From the NCBI GenBank assembly GCA_016215155.1, contig JACRLQ010000044.1:1-33597 (forward strand): a DNA stretch of 33,597 nt. Reading direction: 5' to 3'. Of this stretch, positions 18,203 through 25,262 are shown piece by piece; position 1 is the first letter of the stretch; each line of letters begins with the position of its first letter. Both the position numbers and the translations under genes were made by a program. The stretch comes from Nitrospirota bacterium. GTDB lineage: Bacteria > Nitrospirota > Thermodesulfovibrionia > Thermodesulfovibrionales > UBA6898. Under the pieces are notes generated by a model. The model searched no databases. It saw nothing but the letters and a program-made list of their open reading frames with translations, and was not told where the DNA came from.

Positions 18203-18466
18203 ATGAAAACAGTTTCTATCCCATATCCTGAAGGGCTTCCCCAGTCGCTCAAGCTGTCGGATTCAGAGTTTGCCGGGGAGATAAGGTTTCTTGCGGCTGG
18301 AAAACTTTATGAGTTAGGCAAAATATCTTCAGGTAAGGCGGCAAAAATGGCCCTTATGGACAGGGTGTCTTTCCTCGAAAAACTTGGCCGATATAAGATG
18401 CCGGCAATAAATATACAGGCAGAAGAAACGGATAAAGAAATAGAAGCGCTCCAGTCGCTGAAATGA
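18203..18466 (+). CDS. UPF0175-family antitoxin
   Basis: An 87-residue protein with the UPF0175 pattern: an N-terminal strand, then EIRFLAAGKLYELGKISSGKAAKMALMDRVSFLEKLGRYKMPAINI, a helix-turn-helix-like segment (about 30-60) followed by a conserved [VI]P-x-[FIY]-x tail. These small DNA-binding proteins are commonly paired with DUF3368 PIN toxins, as here: the stop overlaps the next ATG (ATGA at 18463-18466). GGAGGTTGAGAA precedes the start. The gene reads through intact, in contrast to its partner. Confidence 0.85.
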   Translation: MKTVSIPYPEGLPQSLKLSDSEFAGEIRFLAAGKLYELGKISSGKAAKMALMDRVSFLEKLGRYKMPAINIQAEETDKEIEALQSLK

Positions 18467-18967
18467 AAGTTGTTGTCAATACCGGCCCTCTCGTGTTCCT
18501 TTCAAAAATAAACAGACTCGCTTTCCTTCAAAGTTTCGGTAAAATAATCATTCCAAAAACTGTTCTCTCAGAAATCAAATTTAAGAAAGATGATGTTTCA
18601 GTGAGGGTAAGCGAGGCAACAGGGGATTGGCTTACCATCAAGGCAGCAAAAGACAATAATCTCCTCAAGGTCCTGACAAACGAACTGGATGGTGGTGAGG
18701 CTGAAGTCATCTGCCTTGCCCTTGAAGAAAAGGCAGCATGGGTTGTACTCGATGATCAGGATGCGCGGCGATACGCACACAGATACGGGATACGGGTTGA
18801 ATGTCATCGGCACTCTGGGACTCATCGCATGGGCAAAAAAGAAAGGGATGATAAAGAACTTTAAAAACGAGGTCGAGAGACTTCAGAAGGCCGGCTTTTA
18901 TGCAACTGCCGATCTTGTGGGGAAATTGATGAGGGAAGTGGGAGAGGGACAAAAGAAACATGTCTGA
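18463..18967 (+). pseudogene. DUF3368 PIN-domain toxin with a +1 frameshift
   Basis: The first frame (18463-18864) begins MKVVVNTGPLVFLSKINRL and carries E37, GGEAEVICLA and VVLDDQDARRYAHRYGIRV, the DUF3368 PIN order. After V112 (codon 18796-18798) it changes to an unrelated tail, while the next frame continues the family sequence from 18800 (NVIGTLGLIAWAKKKG, then VERLQKAGFYATADLVGKLMREVGE) to a TGA at 18965-18967. One surplus base near 18799 explains this. The restored protein is about 167 residues, the normal size. Either the toxin is inactivated or the base is a sequencing or assembly error. Its UPF0175 partner directly upstream is intact. Confidence 0.85.
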
Positions 18968-19006
18968 TTATTCTGTAGAAATGATAATCTTGGGTAACCA
19001 ACGATA

Positions 19007-22000
19007 ATGTCCGAAAACCCGATAGAGCAATATCTTACCGATATGGCGGAGGTCCACGCGACACGGGCCAATGCTCCTGAAACCTCTTTTTATCCTGCTC
19101 TGGAGAGACTGCTCACGCACATCGGGCAGAAGCTGAATCCCAAGGTCAGGTGCGTAATAAACCTCGCAAACCAGGGCGCCGGTCTTCCGGATGGGGGACT
19201 CTTTACTTCTGACCAATTCCGTCGCAAATCACATGACACTGAAGGGCAGGACAATCTTTTTCTTTCTCAAAGCCCGGCGCGTGGCGTCATAGAGGCAAAG
19301 GCCCTGAGCGCCGATGTCGGGAGCGTGGCCGTGACCGAACAGGTCGAGCGATATTGGAAACGGTACGGGATGGTGCTTGTCACTAATTTCCGGTCTTTCG
19401 CTCTCATAGGCAAAGGGCCTGCCGGACAACCCTGTATTCTTGAATCTTTCTCTTTATCTAGTTCGGAGAGTGAATTCTGGAGGCTGGCGGCACATCCCAG
19501 AAAAACCGCAACCGAGCGCGGAGAGCGCATGCTGGAATACCTCCGACGGGTCCTGCTCCATAATGCCCCGCTTGCTCAGCCAAAGGACGTAGCTGCCATC
19601 CTCGCCTCCTACGCCCATGATGCGCGCTTGAGAATAGAAAGCGCTGATCTACCTGCGTTGAAAAGTCTGCGTCAGGCACTTGAGGAAGCGCTCGGTCTGC
19701 ATTTTGAGGGTGACAAGGGTGAACATTTCTTCCGCTCGACCCTCATTCAGACCCTTTTTTATGGTGTCTTCTCCGCTTGGGTCCTGTGGGCCAGACGTCA
19801 GGATGACATGCATGTTAAAAAGACCTTTGCCGATGCGATACGCGAACCGTCCTCTCCTTATGGCGGCGCCGGCCTCTTTGACTGGCGATCAGCCCACTGG
19901 CTCCTGCGTGTCCCCATGCTTCGCGCCCTTTTTGTACAGGTGGCCGATCCTGACCGCCTTGGAGCGCTGGGGCTTGTAGAAGCTCTCGACTGGACCGCTG
20001 CCGCCCTTAACCGCGTGGAACGCGCGGAGTTCTTCAGCTCCTTTGACGAAGGCCATGCCGTTCAGTATTTCTATGAGCCTTTTTTGCATGCCTTCGATCC
20101 TGAGCTGCGTAAGGAACTCGGCGTCTGGTATACCCCAGATGAGATCGTCCGCTATCAGGTAGAACGTGTTGATGCGGTGCTCCGGTCTGAACTTGGGCTG
20201 GCAGACGGCCTGGCCGATCCGAATGTCGTTGTTCTTGACCCCTGTTGCGGTACGGGCGCTTATCTGCGCGCTGTCTTGCGGCGTATCGCGGCAACGCTGC
20301 ACGACAAGGGCGGCGATGCCCTCATTGCGCACGACCTCAAAAAGGCGGCGATGGAGCGTGTTTTCGGCTTCGAAATCCTCCCGGCCCCGTTTGTGATAGC
20401 GCATTTGCAGCTTGGATTGGAACTCGAAACCCTTGGCGCGCCCTTGAGCGACCGGAGCGACCCTCCGGAACGTGCCGGGGTCTATCTGACCAATGCACTC
20501 ACAGGATGGGAACCGCCAAAAGAGAGACCGAAGCAGATTACCTTCCCCGGATTTCAGGAAGAGCGAGACGCTGCAGGCAAGGTGAAACAGGAAAAGCCGA
20601 TCCTCGTCATTCTTGGTAATCCGCCATATAATTCTTTTGCCGGCGTGAGCCCGGAGGAAGAGAACGGGCTGGTCGAGTCCTACAAAAAGGGGCTTATCTC
20701 CGAGTGGGGGATAAAGAAATTCAACCTCGATGAACTTTATGTGCGGTTCTTCAGGCTTGCTGAGCGACGCATTGCAGAAAAAGGCGGTAGAGGTGTAGTT
20801 TCATTTATCTCGAATTTCTCATATCTCGGTGATCCATCGTTTGTGGTGATGCGCTCGCGGTTTTTAGCTGAATTCGATTCGTTATGGTTTGATTGCATGA
20901 ACGGAGACAGCCGGGAGACCGGTAAGGTGACACCTGAGGGCAAACCTGATCCGTCGGTGTTTTCAACGGAATGGAACCGTGACGGCATTCGCGTCGGCAC
21001 TGCCGTAGGTTTGCTGGTAAAGACCGGCAGGCAAAGAAATGTCGATGAGTCTCCGGTAGTGAGGTTTCGTCACTTCTGGGGGGCGGGTAAACGGGCGGAA
21101 CTTCTCAGTAGTCTTGATGTGAAAGACTTCGACGCTCAATATGCGGTTACTAGTCCTTCAAAAGAAAATCGCTTGAGTTTTAGGCCTAGTGATATCGGCC
21201 ATTATTACCTTTCATGGCCTAAACTTGATGATTTGTGCTCAGTAAAAAGTGATGGATTATTCGAGAAAAGAGACGGTGCCTTGATTGATATAGACCGTAG
21301 CGCTCTCGAAGCACGCATGAAACAATACTTTGACTCTTCGCAAGAATGGGCTGATTTGAAAACAGTGGGACACAAGTTAACGGTGGACGCGGCACGTTTT
21401 GACGCAAGAAAAGCCAGGGACAAGGTTCTTAAGAGTGAAAGTTTCTCGGACGTACAGATTCGGCGCTATGTTGTCCGGCCTTTCGATGTTAGGTGGTGCT
21501 ATTACAGTCCGACCCGTCCTTTGTGGAACGAGCCGCGGCCTACTCTCTGGAAACACTCGGTGACTGGAAATAGCTGTCTTGTTAGCAGACTCAAGTCTGG
21601 TAAGACATCAAAGGGCAGTCCGCTGTTCTTCTCTACTGCATTGGTCGATGGACAAGTCATTTCCGTGAACCCTTCGGCGTTTCCCATGCGACTGATTTTA
21701 CATGGGGAAAAAAAGGCAACGCTTCCAGGTTTGCAGGAAGTAGACTCGATTACCGGCAACCTCTCCCCAACATCGCGCGCATATTTATCGTCGCTCGGAT
21801 TTCATGACCCTGACACAGACCGCGAGACTTCTGAATTGATCTGGCTTCATGCTTTGGCAATAGGATATTCCCCTTCTTACTTGGCTGAAAATGCGGACGG
21901 TATTCGTCAGGACTGGCCGCGTATTCCTCTGCCTCAGGGCAAAGACGAACTTCTCGCCTCCGCCATTCTTGGCAGGCAGATTGCGACGCTGCTTGATACC

Positions 22001-22462
22001 GAACACCCTGTATCTGGTGTGACCTCCGGCAAGATACTCGATGACCTGAAGGGAATCGCGGTCTTTCAACGTATTGACGGGAAACCCGCGAACCCTGAGA
22101 CAGGTGACCTTGATATAACTGCCGGTTGGGGTCACGCCGGAAAAGGCGGAGTCACGATGCCGGGCAAAGGAAAGTTGATCGACAGAGGCAACGGGTCATA
22201 TGACATATTTCTCAATGAGAATACTTGTTGGTGCAACGTGCCTAAGGATGTCTGGGAATATACAATCGGAGGATATCAGGTCATCAAAAAATGGCTCTCT
22301 TACCGCGAAAAAACACTGCTCGGACGCGGGTTGACGCCCGATGAAGTCCGGTACGTAACCGAAATGGCGAGGCGGATTGCCGCGCTTATCGCCCTTCAGC
22401 CGAAATTGGATGATAATTATCGTATGGTGACAAAAGCAGCATATCCGTGGCCGAAAAAATAA
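19007..22462 (+). CDS. Single-chain restriction-modification enzyme (type IIG/ISP-like, no helicase)
   Basis: A 1151-residue protein. The N-terminal part fits a PD-(D/E)xK nuclease: GLPDGG (D62) followed by GVIEAKA (E96, K98) and EQVERYWKRYG. A helical linker (about 150-380) leads to YEPFLHAFDPELRKELGVWYTPDEIVRYQVE and an N6-adenine methyltransferase with motif I DPCCGTGA (411-418) and catalytic NPPY (538-541). The C-terminal 500 residues match in outline the specificity region of type ISP enzymes (VRRYVVRPFDVRWCYYSPTRPLWNEPRP, DVWEYTIGGYQVIKKWLSYRE). No Walker A or helicase motif lies between nuclease and methylase, so the translocating motor of true type ISP enzymes is absent. It should methylate adenine and cut unmodified DNA; the recognition site is unknown. 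The next gene starts 1 base after its stop. Confidence 0.9.
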   Translation: MSENPIEQYLTDMAEVHATRANAPETSFYPALERLLTHIGQKLNPKVRCVINLANQGAGLPDGGLFTSDQFRRKSHDTEGQDNLFLSQSPARGVIEAKALSADVGSVAVTEQVERYWKRYGMVLVTNFRSFALIGKGPAGQPCILESFSLSSSESEFWRLAAHPRKTATERGERMLEYLRRVLLHNAPLAQPKDVAAILASYAHDARLRIESADLPALKSLRQALEEALGLHFEGDKGEHFFRSTLIQTLFYGVFSAWVLWARRQDDMHVKKTFADAIREPSSPYGGAGLFDWRSAHWLLRVPMLRALFVQVADPDRLGALGLVEALDWTAAALNRVERAEFFSSFDEGHAVQYFYEPFLHAFDPELRKELGVWYTPDEIVRYQVERVDAVLRSELGLADGLADPNVVVLDPCCGTGAYLRAVLRRIAATLHDKGGDALIAHDLKKAAMERVFGFEILPAPFVIAHLQLGLELETLGAPLSDRSDPPERAGVYLTNALTGWEPPKERPKQITFPGFQEERDAAGKVKQEKPILVILGNPPYNSFAGVSPEEENGLVESYKKGLISEWGIKKFNLDELYVRFFRLAERRIAEKGGRGVVSFISNFSYLGDPSFVVMRSRFLAEFDSLWFDCMNGDSRETGKVTPEGKPDPSVFSTEWNRDGIRVGTAVGLLVKTGRQRNVDESPVVRFRHFWGAGKRAELLSSLDVKDFDAQYAVTSPSKENRLSFRPSDIGHYYLSWPKLDDLCSVKSDGLFEKRDGALIDIDRSALEARMKQYFDSSQEWADLKTVGHKLTVDAARFDARKARDKVLKSESFSDVQIRRYVVRPFDVRWCYYSPTRPLWNEPRPTLWKHSVTGNSCLVSRLKSGKTSKGSPLFFSTALVDGQVISVNPSAFPMRLILHGEKKATLPGLQEVDSITGNLSPTSRAYLSSLGFHDPDTDRETSELIWLHALAIGYSPSYLAENADGIRQDWPRIPLPQGKDELLASAILGRQIATLLDTEHPVSGVTSGKILDDLKGIAVFQRIDGKPANPETGDLDITAGWGHAGKGGVTMPGKGKLIDRGNGSYDIFLNENTCWCNVPKDVWEYTIGGYQVIKKWLSYREKTLLGRGLTPDEVRYVTEMARRIAALIALQPKLDDNYRMVTKAAYPWPKK

Positions 22463-22463
22463 G

Positions 22464-23024
22464 ATGACAAGTTTTCTTGTTATTGCTGCCATTGTCTTCT
22501 GCGTAACTTCTTACATAGGCAGACGTAAGGCCCGAAGGATGGAAAAGGATAAGACTTGTCAGAAGATCTATTTTGGAGCCAAGTATCCTGATATAGAACG
22601 GGCGATTAATGAGGCGACTGATATTATCAGCAGGACAAAAGACATTGAGACAGGAATAATACAGTTTGCCGCAGTACGACGCAATATTGCAAAGCTTTCA
22701 GCTATGTCACCCTACCGGCTACGTATCAACATTGCCCTGAATGGCAAGGAAGTGGGTAAAGGAATAGAGATAGGTGGCTCAGAGTCTGATGATTCCGTAA
22801 AAAGGCTCGAAAAGGATTGGATACGTGAGACTTCCATCGAAAAGATCGAGACCTTGATGAAGCACGCGGAAGCAATGTCTGATCATGTCATGTATGCCGA
22901 GTTGTTGCGTGACTCACTGAGAGCGGCCCTTAAGGGTCTGGAATATCTTCCGGGCGATAAATTACTGCAGGCGCAGGCCGCTCTTGTGGAGGGAAGGTTG
23001 AAGTTTCTCACCGAAAACGGATGA
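22464..23024 (+). CDS. Unrecognised membrane-anchored protein, partner of the RM gene
   Basis: A 186-residue protein I do not recognise. One N-terminal hydrophobic helix (residues 3-19, SFLVIAAIVFCVTSYIG) is followed by basic RRKARRMEK, which suggests an anchor with the rest in the cytoplasm. The remainder is polar and mostly helical (AINEATDIISRTKDIETGIIQFAAVRRNIAKL, then IEKIETLMKHAEAMSDHVMYAELLRDSLRAAL). No catalytic motif is visible. Its ATG lies 1 base after the RM stop, so the two genes are almost certainly translated from one transcript. Whether it helps restriction or only rides along cannot be told. Confidence 0.7.
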   Translation: MTSFLVIAAIVFCVTSYIGRRKARRMEKDKTCQKIYFGAKYPDIERAINEATDIISRTKDIETGIIQFAAVRRNIAKLSAMSPYRLRINIALNGKEVGKGIEIGGSESDDSVKRLEKDWIRETSIEKIETLMKHAEAMSDHVMYAELLRDSLRAALKGLEYLPGDKLLQAQAALVEGRLKFLTENG

Positions 23025-23085
23025 ATTCTATAATGAAAGCACTTTTCTCAGGCGATGACATGATAAGCAAGATATCAACCTATGT

Positions 23086-23118
23086 AGGATAGACGGGGTC
23101 AGGATAGACGGGGTCAGG
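23086..23118. repeat. 15-bp tandem repeat, REP-like remnant
   Basis: AGGATAGACGGGGTC occurs twice head to tail (23086-23100, 23101-23115) and a third copy starts (AGG) before diverging into TCTTGTAAGTTGACAT. The GGGGTCAGGTCTTG-type string resembles repeats I associate with REP-associated (Y1) transposases in environmental bacteria; that is a memory-based impression, not a search result. The gap 23025-23299 holds no convincing gene; short coding-like strings in two frames between about 23156 and 23270 may be decayed coding sequence. Confidence 0.5.
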
Positions 23119-23299
23119 TCTTGTAAGTTGACATAAGCATATGCTCAAGAAAAATAATTCTTCTGAGAACAAATATTGGAAAAGATGTGCTTGATAGACT
23201 GGCGCATACATTGCCTTTCACTTTGCACTGACAGAGATGGCGGATGGTTACACATCAACCGGCTGATATAGAATATATTAGAGCGAAAGGAGGTATTTC

Positions 23300-23500
23300 A
23301 TGCATGGAATGAAAGAACTAATTCAGGAGGCGGAATCTCTTCCTGTGGAAGAAATGGCTATGGTTATCGATTCTTTACTAAGAACGCTTAACCCTCCATC
23401 AGCGGAGATTGATGCAGAATGGGCGAAAGTTGCCAAACGCCGTCTTTCAGATTTGCGGACCGGCAGCGCTCAGTCCGTCCCTGTCAAGGTGATGCCATGA
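23300..23500 (+). CDS. Addiction-module antitoxin-like protein (PF09720 type), slightly truncated orphan
   Basis: A 66-residue protein with the family pattern: ELIQEAESLPVEEMAMVIDSLLRTLN, then EIDAEWAKVAKRRLSDLRTGSAQSVPV. Family members usually run about 8-10 residues longer, and a ParE/RelE-type toxin normally follows. Here the tail ends abruptly at VKVMP and the stop overlaps the start of a nucleotidyltransferase remnant (ATG at 23497), with no ParE-like gene. AAAGGAGG sits well before the ATG. The truncation and missing toxin suggest a recombination scar at its 3' end. Antitoxin family likely; activity unknown. Confidence 0.75.
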   Translation: MHGMKELIQEAESLPVEEMAMVIDSLLRTLNPPSAEIDAEWAKVAKRRLSDLRTGSAQSVPVKVMP

Positions 23501-23643
23501 TTTCTTGAAATGACCTTAAAATCGCAGGAGAGTTAAAGCAGAGGCTTTCTCAGGTTGTTGCACTCGTTGACTTCAAGGTCTATGGCTCTCGTGCAAAGGG
23601 CTCTGCAGCTGAAGATTCTGATATGGATATTTTTATGCCTTGA
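23497..23643 (+). pseudogene. MNT-type nucleotidyltransferase remnant (N-terminal part)
   Basis: Frame 1 from ATG 23497 reads M-I-S, an in-frame TGA (23506-23508), then NDLKIAGELKQRLSQVVALVDFKVYGSRAKGSAAEDSDMDIFMP and a stop at 23641-23643. GSRAKGSAAEDSDMDIF is the minimal nucleotidyltransferase signature GS-x(n)-D-x-D. Intact MNT proteins are about 100-140 residues; this one stops just after the metal-binding DxD. It therefore has both an early nonsense codon and a lost C-terminal half. It overlaps the upstream antitoxin-like gene by 4 bases and runs into a HEPN remnant, its usual partner. Confidence 0.85.
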
Positions 23644-23894
23644 TGGTATTGTTCATCAAAGCAGGTGTGCGACTGACCACATGCAAACATCAGGGTGTTA
23701 TTTCCTTGTTCGACAGGGAATTCGTCAAAACAGAGCTCTTTGATAAAAAGTACTCGGCAATGCTTCACGGAACATTCGATGAGAGGCTGGAGGGTGACTA
23801 CAAAGAGTTTGCCGAGTTATCGAGGGATGATGCGCAAAGAGCTATAGGCCATGCCAAAGAATTTCTTGTGGCAGTAAATGAAAAAGGAGTATGA
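23622..23894 (+). pseudogene. HEPN-domain protein remnant (C-terminal part)
   Basis: Frame 3 reads YGYFYALMVLFIKAGVRL, then CKHQGVISLFDREFVKTELFDKKYSAML, FDERLEGDYKEFAELSRDDAQRAI and VNEKGV, ending at TGA 23892-23894. This matches the second half of HEPN proteins (a YYA-x(n)-ALL helix, then KSHKGVIxxFxxxFVK, then the ER-x-x-x-DY segment). The first helices and any start codon are missing, and an in-frame TGA lies just upstream at 23619-23621. The sequence abuts the MNT remnant in a different frame, so a deletion has joined the front of the MNT gene to the back of the HEPN gene, with the junction at about 23622-23640. A short product from TTG 23640 or ATG 23643 is possible. Confidence 0.82.
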
Positions 23895-24081
23895 CTTCTC
23901 AAAGGCAGAGCAGGGGAAATTCTACAGACCATTGAAAGAGCTCGAAATCCCTATTTATCTGAACAAGGAGGTTAAAGAGTTCTTCAGCAAGAAGGCAATA
24001 GCCCGCAATGTTAAACTTGATAAGGTGATCAACACTATTTTACGCAAGGAAATGGAGATACTGAAGGAAATAGGGGCATAA
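23878..24081 (+). CDS. Small RHH-like antitoxin candidate
   Basis: A 67-residue protein, MKKEYDFSKAEQGKFYRP..., followed by LEIPIYLNKEVKEFF and a helical end (LDKVINTILRKEMEIL). A short strand (IPIYL) followed by two helices fits the ribbon-helix-helix class of CopG-like antitoxins, and proteins beginning with this KxEYDFSKxxxGKFY string are common in toxin-antitoxin regions. It starts 17 bases inside the end of the HEPN remnant, so it was part of the same unit. Its toxin partner is not evident. The frame is intact. Confidence 0.65.
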   Translation: MKKEYDFSKAEQGKFYRPLKELEIPIYLNKEVKEFFSKKAIARNVKLDKVINTILRKEMEILKEIGA

Positions 24082-24109
24082 GGCTACCGGGGAACAAGCG
24101 TATTCTATT

Positions 24110-24397
24110 ATGAAAAACCTTTCACTCGGCGCTGACACAGCCTGGCGGATAGCTGCTCATGAAGCAGCTGCCTCCGGATACCGATTCTCCGAGGAAGCAG
24201 CGTTATTTCTTGCTCAGAAGGGAGTCAGCCCGGAGTATGGCGCAAGGGACCTCCGCCGCACGGTCGAGAAATACGTTCAGATGCCTTTAAGTAATATGAT
24301 TTTGAGCGGCAGGTTTCGTGTGCATAATTCCTGGCTGGCATATTTGGAAAACGGGGGCATATTGTTTCAACCCGAAGAAGAGGTTAAAGGTTTATAG
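24110..24397 (+). pseudogene. Internally deleted Clp-type AAA+ ATPase (N-terminus joined to C-terminal D2-small domain)
   Basis: A 95-residue open frame. Residues 1-26 (NLSLGADTAWRIAAHEAAASGYRF) resemble the first helix of a Clp N domain. Residues 27-70 (EEAALFLAQKGVSPEYGARDLRRTVEKYVQMPLSNMILSGRF) are the C-terminal small domain of ClpA/B/C, including the GARxLRR sensor-2 motif. The region between, which should hold the AAA+ modules with Walker motifs, is absent, so an in-frame deletion is likely. It might still be expressed as a small protein, but it cannot hydrolyse ATP. I am confident of the C-terminal match and less so of the N-terminal one. Confidence 0.7.
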
Positions 24398-24409
24398 CTC
24401 CGAAATGAC

Positions 24410-24438
24410 AGGTCGGGCGATGGCCCGGCTTGTTTTTT
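24410..24438 (+). terminator. Intrinsic terminator after the Clp remnant
   Basis: AGGTCGGGC (24410-24418) pairs with GCCCGGCTT (24423-24431) with two G-U pairs and the loop GATG, followed by G and a run of seven T. Confidence 0.8.
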
Positions 24439-24458
24439 TATATCCATATAGATATAAT
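24430..24458 (+). promoter_or_regulatory. Sigma-70-type promoter for the higBA pair
   Basis: TTGTTT (24430-24435), a 17-base spacer, and a consensus TATAAT (24453-24458). The -35 element lies within the T-tract of the preceding terminator. Predicted transcription would start near 24465, leaving a short leader with GGGAGCGGG before the GTG at 24481. Confidence 0.6.
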
Positions 24459-24480
24459 CAACCATGGGAGCGGGTAGAAA

Positions 24481-24832
24481 GTGAAGCCCTTATTTTGGGT
24501 GGCGGCAGCTAAAAAGGACCTTCTGGAAATGCCAGAACAAGTGGTCGATCTTGTGGGTTACGCTTTGTATTTGGCGCAGCTCGGCCTTAAGCATCCGCAG
24601 GCCAGGCCACTCAAGGGTTTTGGTTCTGCCGGAGTGTTGGAGGTAGTGGAAGATGATGACGGAAATACCTATTCGTGCGGTGTATACCATCAGATTCAGT
24701 AACGGAGTCTATGTTTTGCACTGTTTCCAGAAAAAATCACGAAAGGGTATTGAGACATCGAAACAAGATATAGATTTGATTGAGGCGAGGCTTAAACTGG
24801 CCCGTCATGATTCGGAAGGAGCAAAAAGATGA
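24481..24832 (+). pseudogene. higB: HigB/RelE-type toxin (Gp49-like) with a +1 frameshift
   Basis: From GTG 24481 the first frame reads KPLFWVAAAKKDLLEMPEQVVDLVGYALYLAQLGLKHPQARPLKGFGSAGVLEVVEDDDGNTY, the phage Gp49/HigB pattern, then ends in an unrelated tail at 24702. From 24674 the next frame continues the family exactly (RAVYTIRFSNGVYVLHCFQKKSRKGI, TSKQDIDLIEARLKLAR) to TGA 24830-24832. One surplus T at 24672-24673 explains it. The repaired protein has about 117 residues, the normal size, and its stop would overlap the antitoxin ATG (ATGA 24829-24832). The break removes the C-terminal half of the mRNA interferase. Real inactivation and sequencing error are both possible. Confidence 0.88.
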
Positions 24833-25149
24833 AAGAAATCGAAAAAGGCAGCGCAAATGTTTATGAGGATCTTGGCATGCCGGATGCAGAAGAAATGCTG
24901 GTCAAAGCCCAGCTGGCGACCAAAATTGCCGAGATTATAAAACAACGTAAAATAACTCAAATGCAGGCGGCGGAACTGCTCGGACTGCCTCAACCCAAAC
25001 TTTCCAATATGCTGAGGGGACGATTTCGCGGCATTTCGGAAGCCAAGATGCTGGAGTGCCTGACCAAACTGGGCCGTGACGTTCAGATCGTGATCAAGAC
25101 GGCGTCCCGGTCGCGCAAAACCGGCCATGTATCGGTGCTCTCAGCTTGA
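24829..25149 (+). CDS. higA: HigA-type antitoxin, XRE-family helix-turn-helix
   Basis: A 106-residue DNA-binding antitoxin. After an acidic N-terminus (SANVYEDLGMPDAEEMLVKAQL, typical of this HigA-like group) comes a lambda-repressor-type HTH around residues 43-70: ITQMQAAELLGLPQPKLSNMLRG. A tail (LGRDVQIVIKTASRSRK) follows. Such proteins neutralise the upstream toxin and repress their own promoter. It overlaps the repaired toxin frame by 4 bases and is intact while the toxin is not. Confidence 0.88.
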   Translation: MKEIEKGSANVYEDLGMPDAEEMLVKAQLATKIAEIIKQRKITQMQAAELLGLPQPKLSNMLRGRFRGISEAKMLECLTKLGRDVQIVIKTASRSRKTGHVSVLSA

Positions 25150-25209
25150 GATAATTTGCTGGGCCCAACTCGCTAAAAAATAATTATAATTTCGTCGGGT
25201 CACAAAAAA

Positions 25210-25247
25210 GGGGCACTGTTTTATGAATACAGTGCCCTCTTTTTTTG
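25210..25247. terminator. Bidirectional intrinsic terminator between higA and amtB
   Basis: GGGCACTGT (25211-25219) and ACAGTGCCC (25229-25237) form a perfect stem with a 9-base loop. On the plus strand it is followed by TCTTTTTTT; on the minus strand the same stem is followed by CTTTTTT. It can therefore end both higA and amtB, which converge here. Confidence 0.9.
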
Positions 25248-25262
25248 AATCTACTCAGAAAA

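Noticed and set aside
17992-18252. 86-residue minus-strand frame upstream of the UPF0175 gene
   Set aside because: Overlaps the start of a well-supported antitoxin gene, has no ribosome binding site and no family pattern.
23032-23091. Short open frame of 19 codons before the tandem repeat
   Set aside because: Too short, no ribosome binding site, ends where the repeat begins; probably chance.
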